A DNA stretch of 64,000 bases, taken from NCBI RefSeq assembly GCF_000716785.1, contig NZ_JNYY01000005.1, forward strand, positions 310,001 through 374,000, in the 5' to 3' direction. The notes beneath the pieces are model-generated. The model worked only from the letters and a program-made list of their open reading frames with translations. It was not told where the DNA came from and did no database searches. The position numbers and the translations under genes are program-made. Of the stretch, positions 15,575 to 22,960 are shown in pieces. This DNA is from Amycolatopsis vancoresmycina (GTDB lineage Bacteria > Actinomycetota > Actinomycetes > Mycobacteriales > Pseudonocardiaceae). Numbering within the stretch: position 1 is the first letter of the stretch; every line of letters begins with the position of its first letter.

Positions 15575-15596
15575 CCGGCCGGGGTGGCGGTCGCGC

Positions 15597-16973
15597 TCAC
15601 GCGTCGAGCGCGACCTCCACCCCGTTCGCCCGTTCGGTGTTGCGGCGCGTCTTCGCCCAGCCGTTGCGCCCGCGGACCAGCCGGAACAGCGCGCGCCACG
15701 ACGTCACGTAGAACGTGTAGATGTAGGCCGCGTAGGCGAGGCCCATCCCCAGCCCGCGCAGGACGTTCCGGCTGCGCAGGCACTTCAGCTGGTAGATCGG
15801 GCCCCAGACGAGGAACGGCAGCAGCCCGAACGACCCGTAGATGGCGAACAGGATCCAGGCGCCGCCGGTGAACCACGTCCACACCTGCGCCGGGTCGCCC
15901 GCCGTGCCGAGCACCAGCAGCACGAACGGGATCGGGTACAGCAGCGAACCCAGCAGCTGCAGCCACGGCTGGGCCAGGTAGTACGTCATCTCCGCCGCGC
16001 CGAGCGTGCTGACGTGCGGCGAATCCCAGATCCGCCGCAGGTACCGGGCGCACTGCATGGTGCCCTGGCCCCACCGCGTGCGCTGCACGAGGAACCGCCG
16101 CAGGCTGTACAGCCCTTCCTGCGCCACGTGGGAATCCGGGGTGAACCCGGTGCGCCAGCCCGCCGTGAGCAGGTGGACGCCGAGTTCGAAGTCCTCCAGC
16201 AGCGAGCCGCGCCACGGCTGCCCGGCCTCGCCCGCGATCGAATCGAGCGCGGTGAGGCGGGTGAACTGGCCGTTGCCGCCCATCGAGATCGTGCCGGTGA
16301 GGCCGCGGGAGGTCTGGATCGCCGCGATCGCCGTCCGGAACTCCAGGTCCTGCAGCTGCGCGAGCTTCAGCCCGAACCAACGGCCGGCCGGGTTGCGCGA
16401 CGGCGGCGGGGTCCCGGCGTTGCTCATCCGGACGTCCAGCTGGACCGCGCCGACCTCCGGGTCGCCGAAGAGGTGGTCCGCCGCGCAGACCGCCAGGCAG
16501 TTCGGCGCCGGGCGGCCGTCGGCGTCGACGACCACCACGACGACGTCGTCGCGGCTCGCGTCCGGGCCCATCCAGTCGGTCAGGGCGCGGTAGGCCGCGT
16601 TGAGCGCGTCGCCCTTGCCGGTCCGGGCTTCGGGGCGTGTACGCGGCACCAGGTGCAGGTACGGGTCGTAGCCGCCGTGCCGCCGCCACAGCATCCGGAC
16701 GACCCGTGCCGTGCGGTCCTCGGAGTCGTCGTCGACGACCCAGACGTGCGCCCGGCGGAACGTGGTGCGCAGGTAGCGGATCGTCTCGCGGATGACCGTC
16801 TGCTCGTCGCGGCACGGCACGAAGAAGTGCCAGGTGAACTCGGCCGGGTCGCCGGCCGGGCCGGGCCGGCGGCGCAGGTACGGCACCACGATCACGACGA
16901 CGTACACGAGGAACGCCACGCTCATGGTGAGCGCGAACGCCTGCGTGATCGCCAGCAGGACCTTGACGTTCAC
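15597..16973 (-). CDS. processive family 2 membrane glycosyltransferase, exosortase-linked
   Basis: Membrane GT2 enzyme of 458 residues. A membrane helix at about 6-30 is followed by a GT-A catalytic domain with V-V-D-D-D-S, V-D-A-D-G (metal-binding), L-L-E-D-F-E-L-G (base) and Q-R-T-R-W, the Q-x-x-R-W motif of processive synthases; further helices at about 310-335, 345-370 and 395-420 follow. The GTG start overlaps the exosortase stop by four bases, so the two are one transcript. Such glycosyltransferases accompany exosortase P systems and presumably glycosylate or build a polymer for the sorted proteins. The sugar substrate is unknown. Confidence 0.85.
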   Translation of the reverse strand: MNVKVLLAITQAFALTMSVAFLVYVVVIVVPYLRRRPGPAGDPAEFTWHFFVPCRDEQTVIRETIRYLRTTFRRAHVWVVDDDSEDRTARVVRMLWRRHGGYDPYLHLVPRTRPEARTGKGDALNAAYRALTDWMGPDASRDDVVVVVVDADGRPAPNCLAVCAADHLFGDPEVGAVQLDVRMSNAGTPPPSRNPAGRWFGLKLAQLQDLEFRTAIAAIQTSRGLTGTISMGGNGQFTRLTALDSIAGEAGQPWRGSLLEDFELGVHLLTAGWRTGFTPDSHVAQEGLYSLRRFLVQRTRWGQGTMQCARYLRRIWDSPHVSTLGAAEMTYYLAQPWLQLLGSLLYPIPFVLLVLGTAGDPAQVWTWFTGGAWILFAIYGSFGLLPFLVWGPIYQLKCLRSRNVLRGLGMGLAYAAYIYTFYVTSWRALFRLVRGRNGWAKTRRNTERANGVEVALDA

Positions 16974-17509
16974 GGCTTCTTCTTCCGGGTGGCGAGCCGG
17001 ACGAACAGGACGATCGAGACCGCGCCGCCGAACACGCTGACCATCGAGCCGAGCAGCGTGTGGCCCCAGTAGTAGCCCTCGTCGGTGCCGAGGCCGTGCA
17101 CGAGCCCGACGATCGTGAAAATGCGCAGCTGATTCACCAGCACGACGACGAGTGCCGAAATGCCGAGCGAAAAGAAGAGCCGCCGCGCATTCGACGGGCG
17201 GAAGTACAGCATGACCATCGTCACAACGAGCAGCGGGAGCAAAAGGAACGCCGAAGAGCATTCCGGCGTCATTCTCAACCCGAACGGAGTAGCACTTGTC
17301 AACCCAAAGTAAACGGACTCCCGATCGGGTGACACATAAACACCCGATGTAGTGATCACGTCGAGTATTGCGCCGGCGAGCCGCACTTCCAGCTCGCGGT
17401 AGAGCCGCTCGGCCAGCACCACCACGACCCCCGCGGCGGCCAGCGCACTCAACGCCACCACCAGCGGAAACCTTGTCATTCCTGAGTTCGGAGCGCTCGC
17501 TACCGCCAC
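16970..17509 (-). CDS. xrtP: exosortase P-type transpeptidase
   Basis: Integral membrane protein of about 179 residues, several helices, with the three conserved exosortase residues: the cysteine in P-E-C-S-S, the arginine in N-Q-L-R, and the histidine in G-H-T-L-L-G-S. Exosortases cut C-terminal sorting signals of secreted proteins and may join them to another molecule. The GTG start at 17509 has AGAGGA five bases upstream; an ATG at 17479 is the alternative. A glycosyltransferase overlaps its end, and a choice-of-anchor P protein, the known partner family of exosortase P, is divergently encoded 330 bp away. I infer the P subtype from this context. Confidence 0.85.
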   Translation of the reverse strand: MAVASAPNSGMTRFPLVVALSALAAAGVVVVLAERLYRELEVRLAGAILDVITTSGVYVSPDRESVYFGLTSATPFGLRMTPECSSAFLLLPLLVVTMVMLYFRPSNARRLFFSLGISALVVVLVNQLRIFTIVGLVHGLGTDEGYYWGHTLLGSMVSVFGGAVSIVLFVRLATRKKKP

Positions 17510-17839
17510 GACGTTCCTCTCGGTGCCGATTTTCCGACGCAAGTTGCGGGGCACGGGCGAGCGTAGAACACCTGCGCCGGACGTTTCCACTCGGAGGGGT
17601 GGAAACGCCGTCCCATTCGGCTGACACACTCGCGAACTTGTTACGCCATCCAGGTGACGTCGGAACGACCTGCGGAAACCGCGTCCAGCTTTACCCGATC
17701 CGGTGATTCGGGAAATATTGTGTGCTATTCGGCGCGGTCTTCGCGATAGTCGATCCGCGTGGCGAGTCGAGGCAAGCGAGTTCGATCCGCGCCGCCGTCA
17801 CGCACCCCCCGATGAATCCAGCGAATTTCGGAGGACCCC
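17510..17839. other. 330-bp divergent regulatory region of the exosortase island
   Basis: Promoters for xrtP (left) and the anchored-protein gene (right) must lie here. The clearest signal is the 9-bp perfect inverted repeat at 17582-17607. The right part is AT-richer than its surroundings (about 17705-17735), as expected for a promoter. No open frame of coding character was seen. Confidence 0.55.
17582..17607. promoter_or_regulatory. inverted repeat CGTTTCCAC / GTGGAAACG
   Basis: Two perfect 9-bp arms separated by eight bases, 73 bases upstream of xrtP and 233 bases upstream of the anchored-protein start. Spacing of arm centres is about 17 bp, compatible with an operator for a dimeric regulator. 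The regulator is unknown. Confidence 0.5.
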
Positions 17840-18610
17840 TTGAAGAAGAGCTCCCTCGTGCGCCGTGGCGGGCTGCTCGCCGCGGTCGTGGCGAGCGTCG
17901 TGCTCGCCGGCGCGGCCCCCGCTTCGGCGGCCCCCGGCGACGGATCCGCCTACGGCGTCAAGGTCGACGTCAAGCTGCTCGGCCAGGACGCGGTGAAGGC
18001 GGGCCCGTTCGCGGCCGCGAACACCGCCGGCCCGACGAGCAGCAGCCTGGCGAAGGTCGACCTCACCGGCATCCTCAAGGCCGGCGCGATCAACGCCGAG
18101 GCCAAGCGCGACGACAATTCCGGTGCGGTGACGGCGAAGGCGAGCACCGCCGACGTCACCCTGCCCCTGCTGAAGGCGGCGCTCGGCAACGTCGGCATCA
18201 AGCTCGTCGAGGCCGTCTGCACCGCGACGCAGAAGGGCGTCGAAGGCAGCACGAAACTGGTCGGCGCCGACCTCGGCAGCGTCGGCGCGGTCGACGCGGC
18301 CCCGGCGGCGAACACGCAGATCAAGGTCGGCCTCGGCACGCTGAACGTCGCCACGATCATCCTGAACGAGCAGGTCAAGAACCCCGACGGCAGCCTCACG
18401 GTCAACGCCGTCCACGTGAAGCTGCTCGGCGAGGGCCTGAACGCGCTCGGCTCGGGCGACGTCGTCGTGTCGTCGGCGACCTGCGGCCCGGCCGCGCCGC
18501 CGATGCCGCTGGCGTCGGGTGCGGGCCTGTGGATCGGGCTCGGGCTGCTCGGCGCCATCGCGGTGCCGGTCGGCACCCGCGTCCTCCGCCGCCGTTCGGC
18601 GCAGGCCTGA
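17840..18610 (+). CDS. choice-of-anchor P family surface protein
   Basis: Secreted protein of 256 residues. The TTG start follows GGAGGA closely. A signal peptide (about 1-31, ending A-S-A-A) leads to a beta-rich domain with K-V-D-V-K-L-L-G and V-H-V-K-L-L-G-E-G-L-N segments, characteristic of the choice-of-anchor P family. The C-terminus (about 222-256) is a sorting-signal-like tripartite end: a Pro/Ala/Ser segment (P-P-M-P-L-A-S-G), a hydrophobic helix and R-R-R. Two cysteines (C-T-A-T and T-C-G-P) may pair. It is the expected exosortase P substrate, divergently transcribed from that enzyme. Confidence 0.82.
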   Translation: MKKSSLVRRGGLLAAVVASVVLAGAAPASAAPGDGSAYGVKVDVKLLGQDAVKAGPFAAANTAGPTSSSLAKVDLTGILKAGAINAEAKRDDNSGAVTAKASTADVTLPLLKAALGNVGIKLVEAVCTATQKGVEGSTKLVGADLGSVGAVDAAPAANTQIKVGLGTLNVATIILNEQVKNPDGSLTVNAVHVKLLGEGLNALGSGDVVVSSATCGPAAPPMPLASGAGLWIGLGLLGAIAVPVGTRVLRRRSAQA

Positions 18611-18621
18611 GCGAGGTCGGG

Positions 18622-18801
18622 ATGTACCGGATGCCGGGCGCCGGAATCGGGGTGGCCGGTGGCGGGGTGGGCACCCTCGCCGCCACCGGTGCCGATGTCG
18701 GGTGGTGGCTGGCCGTCGGCGTGCTCCTGGTCCTGCTCGGGACCGTCGCGCTGATCGCCGTCCACCGCCGCAACCGCCGTCTCTCCCGGGCGCGGGAGTG
18801 A
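18622..18801 (+). CDS. small LAATG-motif membrane-anchored peptide
   Basis: Predicted 59-residue protein starting 11 bases after the anchored-protein stop, with GAGG about ten bases before the ATG. It has a Gly-rich N-terminus of 18 residues, then L-A-A-T-G (19-23), a hydrophobic helix (about 27-50) and a basic R-R-N-R-R tail. This is the layout of a sortase signal of the LAxTG (class E sortase) kind, but with no signal peptide and almost no mature domain. No sortase gene is in this window. It could be a minimal sortase substrate, a membrane microprotein helping the exosortase, or a detached sorting tail. Confidence 0.6.
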   Translation: MYRMPGAGIGVAGGGVGTLAATGADVGWWLAVGVLLVLLGTVALIAVHRRNRRLSRARE

Positions 18802-18807
18802 GAAACC

Positions 18808-18844
18808 GGGCCGCCGGCGTGTGCCCCTCGCACGCCGGCGGCCC
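18808..18844 (+). terminator. terminator of the anchored-protein operon
   Basis: A perfect 14-bp stem (GGGCCGCCGGCGTG and complement) with a nine-base loop begins six bases after the LAATG gene and ends 54 bases before wecB, closing the two-gene unit. No U-run. Confidence 0.75.
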
Positions 18845-18898
18845 CCGTCGGCGGAAATTTGCCGGATACTGGGTGATGCGGAGAAGGGGCGGCCCGGG

Positions 18899-20044
18899 GT
18901 GGAAGTGATGTTGCTGGCCGGAACGCGGCCCGAAGCCGTCAAGCTCGCGCCGTTGGCGCTGGCGCTGGCGGCGCACCCGGTGCTGCGCCCGGTCCTGGTC
19001 CACAGCGGCCAGCACGCGGGGATGGTCGAGCAGGCGCTGGAACCGTTCGGCCTGACGGCGGACGTGTGGCTGGACGTGCCCCCGCGCATCACCGGCGGCC
19101 AGGCCGAACTGGTGGCGAGCCTGCTGCCCGCGCTCGACGAAACGCTGCGCCGCCACGCCCCGGCCGCACTGGTCGTCCAGGGCGACACGACGACGACGCT
19201 CGCGGGCGCGCTGGCGGCGTTCTGGCTGGGCATCCCGGTGGTCCACCTGGAGGCCGGCCTGCGCACGAACGACCTCACGGCCCCGTTCCCGGAGGAGGGC
19301 GCCCGCCAGATGGTGTCGCGCCTGGCAGCCCTGCACCTGACCCCGACGCTCGGCGCGGCGGCGGCGTTGCGCTCAGAAGGCGTGGCGCGCCGGCAGATCG
19401 CGGTCACGGGCAACACGGTGGTCGACGCGGCGCTGGCCATCGCGGCCCGCGACCTCCCGGCCCGCGACACGGCGCTGGCGTTGCTGGAGATGGAGATCGC
19501 GGAGGCCGGCGAACGGCTGGTGCTGGTGACGTCCCACCGCCGCGAGTCCTGGGGTGAGCCACTGGAGCGGACCCTGGCGGCGGTACAGCTGATCGTGGCC
19601 GAGCACCCGGACATCCAGGTGCTGTTCCCGGCCCACCCGAACCCCCAGGTCCGCACCCAGGTGGAGGCGGCACTGGGCGGCCTGCCCCGGGTGACGGTGA
19701 CGGACCCGCTGGAGTACCCGGACCTGATCCGGGCGCTGCGCCTGGCATCCCTGGTGCTGACGGACTCGGGCGGGATCCAGGAGGAGGCCCCGACGTTCGG
19801 CACCCCGGTGGTGGTCCTGCGCGACGTGACCGAGCGCCAGGAGGCGGTCGAGGCGGGCTCGGCATGGCTGGCAGGCACGAACACCGAGCGAATAGCAGAC
19901 CTGGCAGCCCGCCTCCTGAGCGGCGAGCTGCACCCGGCGCAGGCCGGAAACCCATACGGAGAAGGGAACGCGGCGGTACTGGCGGTCGCGGCGATCGAGG
20001 AACTGCTGGGCGTCCGGGCAGTGGCCCCAGCAGCGGCTTCGTAG
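18899..20044 (+). CDS. wecB: UDP-N-acetylglucosamine 2-epimerase, non-hydrolysing
   Basis: Cytosolic epimerase of 381 residues that interconverts UDP-GlcNAc and UDP-ManNAc. Two Rossmann halves are visible, with the G-T-R-P-E-A-V-K-L-A-P opening, V-Q-G-D-T-T-T-T, H-L-E-A-G-L-R-T-N-D, V-T-S-H-R-R-E-S and D-S-G-G-I-Q-E-E motifs of the family. The GTG at V-E-V-M was chosen because AAGGGG lies upstream and homologues begin here. It follows the exosortase island and ends just before the IS-interrupted palindrome. UDP-ManNAc could feed a surface or wall glycan, perhaps one used by the neighbouring glycosyltransferase, which is inference. Confidence 0.92.
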   Translation: MEVMLLAGTRPEAVKLAPLALALAAHPVLRPVLVHSGQHAGMVEQALEPFGLTADVWLDVPPRITGGQAELVASLLPALDETLRRHAPAALVVQGDTTTTLAGALAAFWLGIPVVHLEAGLRTNDLTAPFPEEGARQMVSRLAALHLTPTLGAAAALRSEGVARRQIAVTGNTVVDAALAIAARDLPARDTALALLEMEIAEAGERLVLVTSHRRESWGEPLERTLAAVQLIVAEHPDIQVLFPAHPNPQVRTQVEAALGGLPRVTVTDPLEYPDLIRALRLASLVLTDSGGIQEEAPTFGTPVVVLRDVTERQEAVEAGSAWLAGTNTERIADLAARLLSGELHPAQAGNPYGEGNAAVLAVAAIEELLGVRAVAPAAAS

Positions 20045-20054
20045 GCCCAGACTT

Positions 20055-20085
20055 GTCGTGAGTGGTAAGGAGGGTTCTAACCCTC
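20055..20085. repeat. left part of an IS-split 46-bp palindrome
   Basis: This segment plus 21413-21427 reconstitutes a perfect 46-bp palindrome (22-bp arms, central CT) of the family found intact at 26447, 27524 and 44284. The insertion duplicated the central 16 bases GAGGGTTCTAACCCTC, present at 20070-20085 and again at 21397-21412. Confidence 0.88.
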
Positions 20086-21396
20086 TGTCATGTCTCAGGA
20101 CCTCACGGACAGATCTGTCTCAGGAGTTCGCGGACAGTGTGTGGTTGGTGAGGCGTTGGTAGCGTACCGATCGGTCTAGTGTGAGCTGGCGGGCGACCGT
20201 GTCGCCGATCATGACGGTGACGCGGTCGCCTTGCCAGTAGACGGTGGCGGTGTGCCCGGCCCATCGGCGGCCGAGGACGATGGAGCAGCCGGAGAAGGCG
20301 AGCACGCCGGTGGCCGAGACCGGCCGGGTGGTGACACCGCTGGGCCGGCGCGGGCTGGTGGCGGGGATGGCTTTCGGCCGGGCGTGGTAACGCTGCCAAG
20401 GCGTGTCACCACCGAGGCTTTGATGGCGGCGATGGTTGTAGATCTGCCGGTACTCCTCGAGCAGTTGCTGCAGCTGGGCGAGGGTGTCGGCGGGCGGCCG
20501 CGCGGCGAGCCATTTCTGCAGGGTCCGGTGGACGCGTTCGTTCTTCCCGCAGGTCTGCGGGTGGTGCGGAGTGGCGGCGATGCTGGTGATCCCGAGGGCG
20601 GCGAGGCGGCGTTCCAGCTCCACCATCCGGCCGCGGTGTCGGCCGGTGAAGGCCAGCCCGTTGTCCGAGAGCAGCCTGACGGGCAGGCCGTGCCCGGCGA
20701 AGGCCTGTTGCAGGGCGGCCCAGGTGGCGGTGGTGGTTTCCCCGTCCGCGGCGTAGGTGCCGACGTCGAGGCGGGAGTGGTCGTCGAGGATCTGGATGAT
20801 GCAGACCTTGGTGCCGTCGGCGAGGTAGTGCTCCATGCCGTCGATCTGCCAGCAGCCGTTGGGGTCGGCGTATTCGAACCGCCGCCGCGTTTTCGGTTTC
20901 TTGCGGGGCTGGGGGGTGATCTGGCCGTGGGCGCGCAGGATCCGGTGGATCGAGGCGCGGGAGGGCACGGGGGTGATGCCGGTGTCTTCCAGGCGCCAGC
21001 GGATGGAGATTGGGCCGTTGTCGAGGCCGGCCTCGGCGAGTTCTTTGCGGGCTCGCAGCACCGCCTCGGCCACCTCCGGGCCCAGTGCGCTCGGGTGGTG
21101 GTGCGGGGCGGTGCTGCGGCGGGTGAACCCGTCGGTGCCCTCGGCCCGGAACCGGTTGAGGTATTTGTAGAAGGTGTCGCGGGATAGGCCGTGTTCGTGG
21201 CAGAACCATGCCACGTTGATCTTCTCGCCGTGAGCGGTCCGGGCGACCGCGGCGACGAACTCAGGATCCATCGAAAACCCTGCTCTGCCCATCGCTGCAT
21301 GATCACCACAAAACTGCTGGTCATCACACTGACAGGCCGGTCAGTGTCCGCGATGTCCTGAGACATCAACTGTCGGCGATGTCCTGAGACTCAACA
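20086..21396 (-). mobile_element. IS481-family insertion sequence
   Basis: Complete element of 1311 bp with a single transposase gene, ends TGT...ACA, and a 16-bp target duplication on both sides. The left end (TGTCATGTCTCAGGACCTC) and the reverse complement of the right end (TGTTGAGTCTCAGGACATC) match over more than 50 bases. Inside each end the motif TGTCTCAGGA(C)NTCGCGGACA occurs a second time. Intact transposase, ends and duplication suggest recent insertion. It lies between the convergent wecB and tsaD genes and interrupts neither. Confidence 0.93.
20120..21292 (-). CDS. IS481 family transposase
   Basis: DDE transposase of 390 residues. The N-terminal helix-turn-helix (C-H-E-H-G-L-S-R-D-T-F-Y-K-Y) and a second one around residue 95-115 bind the ends; the rve core carries D in Q-I-D-G-M, D in L-S-D-N-G and E in G-K-N-E-R-V. 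The region after the core (R-R-H-Q-S-L) is typical of IS481. About 80 residues follow as a C-terminal domain with a beta-rich look. An ATG seven codons in (21271) has a better ribosome site and may be the true start. Confidence 0.95.
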   Translation of the reverse strand: MGRAGFSMDPEFVAAVARTAHGEKINVAWFCHEHGLSRDTFYKYLNRFRAEGTDGFTRRSTAPHHHPSALGPEVAEAVLRARKELAEAGLDNGPISIRWRLEDTGITPVPSRASIHRILRAHGQITPQPRKKPKTRRRFEYADPNGCWQIDGMEHYLADGTKVCIIQILDDHSRLDVGTYAADGETTTATWAALQQAFAGHGLPVRLLSDNGLAFTGRHRGRMVELERRLAALGITSIAATPHHPQTCGKNERVHRTLQKWLAARPPADTLAQLQQLLEEYRQIYNHRRHQSLGGDTPWQRYHARPKAIPATSPRRPSGVTTRPVSATGVLAFSGCSIVLGRRWAGHTATVYWQGDRVTVMIGDTVARQLTLDRSVRYQRLTNHTLSANS

Positions 21397-21427
21397 GAGG
21401 GTTCTAACCCTCCTTACCACTCACGAC
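21397..21427. repeat. right part of the IS-split 46-bp palindrome
   Basis: Contains the second copy of the 16-bp duplicated target (21397-21412) and the right arm CTTACCACTCACGAC. It lies seven bases before the tsaD stop and would form the shared terminator of wecB and tsaD if the element were removed. Confidence 0.88.
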
Positions 21428-21434
21428 CCGGCAG

Positions 21435-22481
21435 CTAGAGGGACACCACGTTCACCGGCAGGGCCGGGTTCGCGCTGAAGTCCAGTGGTGCGGTCGGGCG
21501 CTTCGCCGCCACCACGTGCGCGCCCAGCGCCGCGATCATCGCGCCGTTGTCCGTGCACAGGCGGGGTTTCGGGACGCGCAGCTCGATGCCCGCCGCCGCA
21601 CAACGCTCCCCCGCCAGCTCCTTGAGCCGCGAATTAGCCGCCACCCCACCGGAAATCACCATGGTGGTGATGCCCTGCTCCTTCGCCGCGCGGATCGCCT
21701 TCGCCGTCAGCACGTCCACGACCGCCTCCTGGAACGACGCCGCGACGTCGTCCACCGGGATCCCCTCGCCGCGCCGGGCCGCCCCTTCGACCCACCGGGC
21801 GACCGCGGTCTTCAAGCCCGAGAAGGAAAAATCGAACGCGGCGTCGCGCGGGCCGGTCATGCCGCGGGGGAACGCGATCGCGGCCGAGTCGCCGTTCTGC
21901 GCCGCCTTGTCGATCGGCGGCCCACCCGGATAAGGCAGCCCGAGCACCCGCGCGACCTTGTCGTACGCCTCCCCGGCCGCATCGTCCACAGTGGACCCAA
22001 GCTCGACGATCGACGACGCGATGTCGTCGACGCGCAGCAGCTGCGTGTGTCCACCCGAAACCAGCAGCGCCAGGCACGGCGTAGGCAACGGCCCGTGCTG
22101 CAGGGTGTCGACCGCGATGTGCCCGGCCAGGTGGTTGACGCCGTACAGCGGCACGTCCAGCGCCGTCGCGTACGCCTTCGCCGCCGAGACACCAACGAGC
22201 AGCGCACCAGCCAGACCCGGCCCCGCCGTCACGGCGATGGCGTCCACATCGGACATCGACAACCCGGCCGTGGCGAACGCACGCTGAGTGGTCGGGACCA
22301 TCGCCTCCAGGTGCGCCCGGCTGGCGACCTCGGGCACCACGCCACCGAACCGAGCGTGCTGCTCGACGCTGGACGCGACCTCGTCCGCCAGCAGCTCGAC
22401 CGTGCCGTCGTCGTGCAGGCGGACCAAGCCGACGCCGGTCTCGTCGCACGAGCTCTCGATACCCATGATGATGCGTGCCAT
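21435..22481 (-). CDS. tsaD: tRNA N6-adenosine threonylcarbamoyltransferase
   Basis: ASKHA-fold enzyme of 348 residues that, with TsaB and TsaE, transfers threonylcarbamoyl to A37 of ANN-decoding tRNAs. The G-I-E-S-S-C-D-E-T opening, the metal ligands in N-H-L-A-G-H, and S-G-G-H-T-Q are present. The ATG at 22481 overlaps the rimI stop by one base (ATGA), giving the right length; the open frame upstream is rimI read out of phase. Gene order tsaB-rimI-tsaD is as in Mycobacterium, but groES-groEL no longer adjoins it. Confidence 0.97.
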   Translation of the reverse strand: MARIIMGIESSCDETGVGLVRLHDDGTVELLADEVASSVEQHARFGGVVPEVASRAHLEAMVPTTQRAFATAGLSMSDVDAIAVTAGPGLAGALLVGVSAAKAYATALDVPLYGVNHLAGHIAVDTLQHGPLPTPCLALLVSGGHTQLLRVDDIASSIVELGSTVDDAAGEAYDKVARVLGLPYPGGPPIDKAAQNGDSAAIAFPRGMTGPRDAAFDFSFSGLKTAVARWVEGAARRGEGIPVDDVAASFQEAVVDVLTAKAIRAAKEQGITTMVISGGVAANSRLKELAGERCAAAGIELRVPKPRLCTDNGAMIAALGAHVVAAKRPTAPLDFSANPALPVNVVSL

Positions 22482-22960
22482 CAGCCCGCCACCCCGTCCC
22501 GCGTCCGCGCCGGGCGGACCATCGTGTACGCGTCGGCGCCGGAAGGCTGGTAGTAGCGCTTCCGGATGCCGAGCCGTTCGAAGCCGTGGCGCTCGTACAG
22601 GGCGAGCGCCGTCGTGTTGTCCGTGCGGACCTCGAGGAAGACCGGCGCCTCGAACTCGTCGGCCCGCACCAAAAGCGCCTGCAGCAGCGCCTTGCCGATG
22701 CCCTGGCCCTGGTGTTCCGGCGCGACGCCGATGGTGTGCACGGTCGCCTCGTACTCGCCGCGGCGGCGCCCGACGACGGCCAGCCCGGCGTACCCGAGCA
22801 GTTCGTCGCCTTCGTCCGGGCGCGCGGCGAGGTAGAAGTTGCCCGCGTCCAGTTCGGAGTGGAAGGCGCGGGCGCTCCACGGGTCGTCGCCCGGGAAGAG
22901 GATCTGCTCGATTTCCACGCACCGGGCGATGTCCATGCGGCGCAGCGGCCCGAGTCTCAC
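22481..22960 (-). CDS. rimI: ribosomal-protein-alanine N-acetyltransferase
   Basis: GNAT acetyltransferase of 159 residues. The acetyl-CoA loop is H-Q-G-Q-G-I-G-K-A-L-L, and the C-terminal Y-E-R-H-G-F-E-R-L-G-I-R-K-R-Y-Y strand-helix is typical of RimI. Acetylates the N-terminus of ribosomal protein S18 and possibly other proteins. It overlaps tsaB by four bases and tsaD by one, so all three are coupled. Confidence 0.93.
   Translation of the reverse strand: MRLGPLRRMDIARCVEIEQILFPGDDPWSARAFHSELDAGNFYLAARPDEGDELLGYAGLAVVGRRRGEYEATVHTIGVAPEHQGQGIGKALLQALLVRADEFEAPVFLEVRTDNTTALALYERHGFERLGIRKRYYQPSGADAYTMVRPARTRDGVAG

Noticed and set aside
15597..17509. One frameshifted gene instead of exosortase plus glycosyltransferase
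   Set aside because: Each has a full set of family motifs and its own start; the four-base GTGA overlap is a normal coupling.
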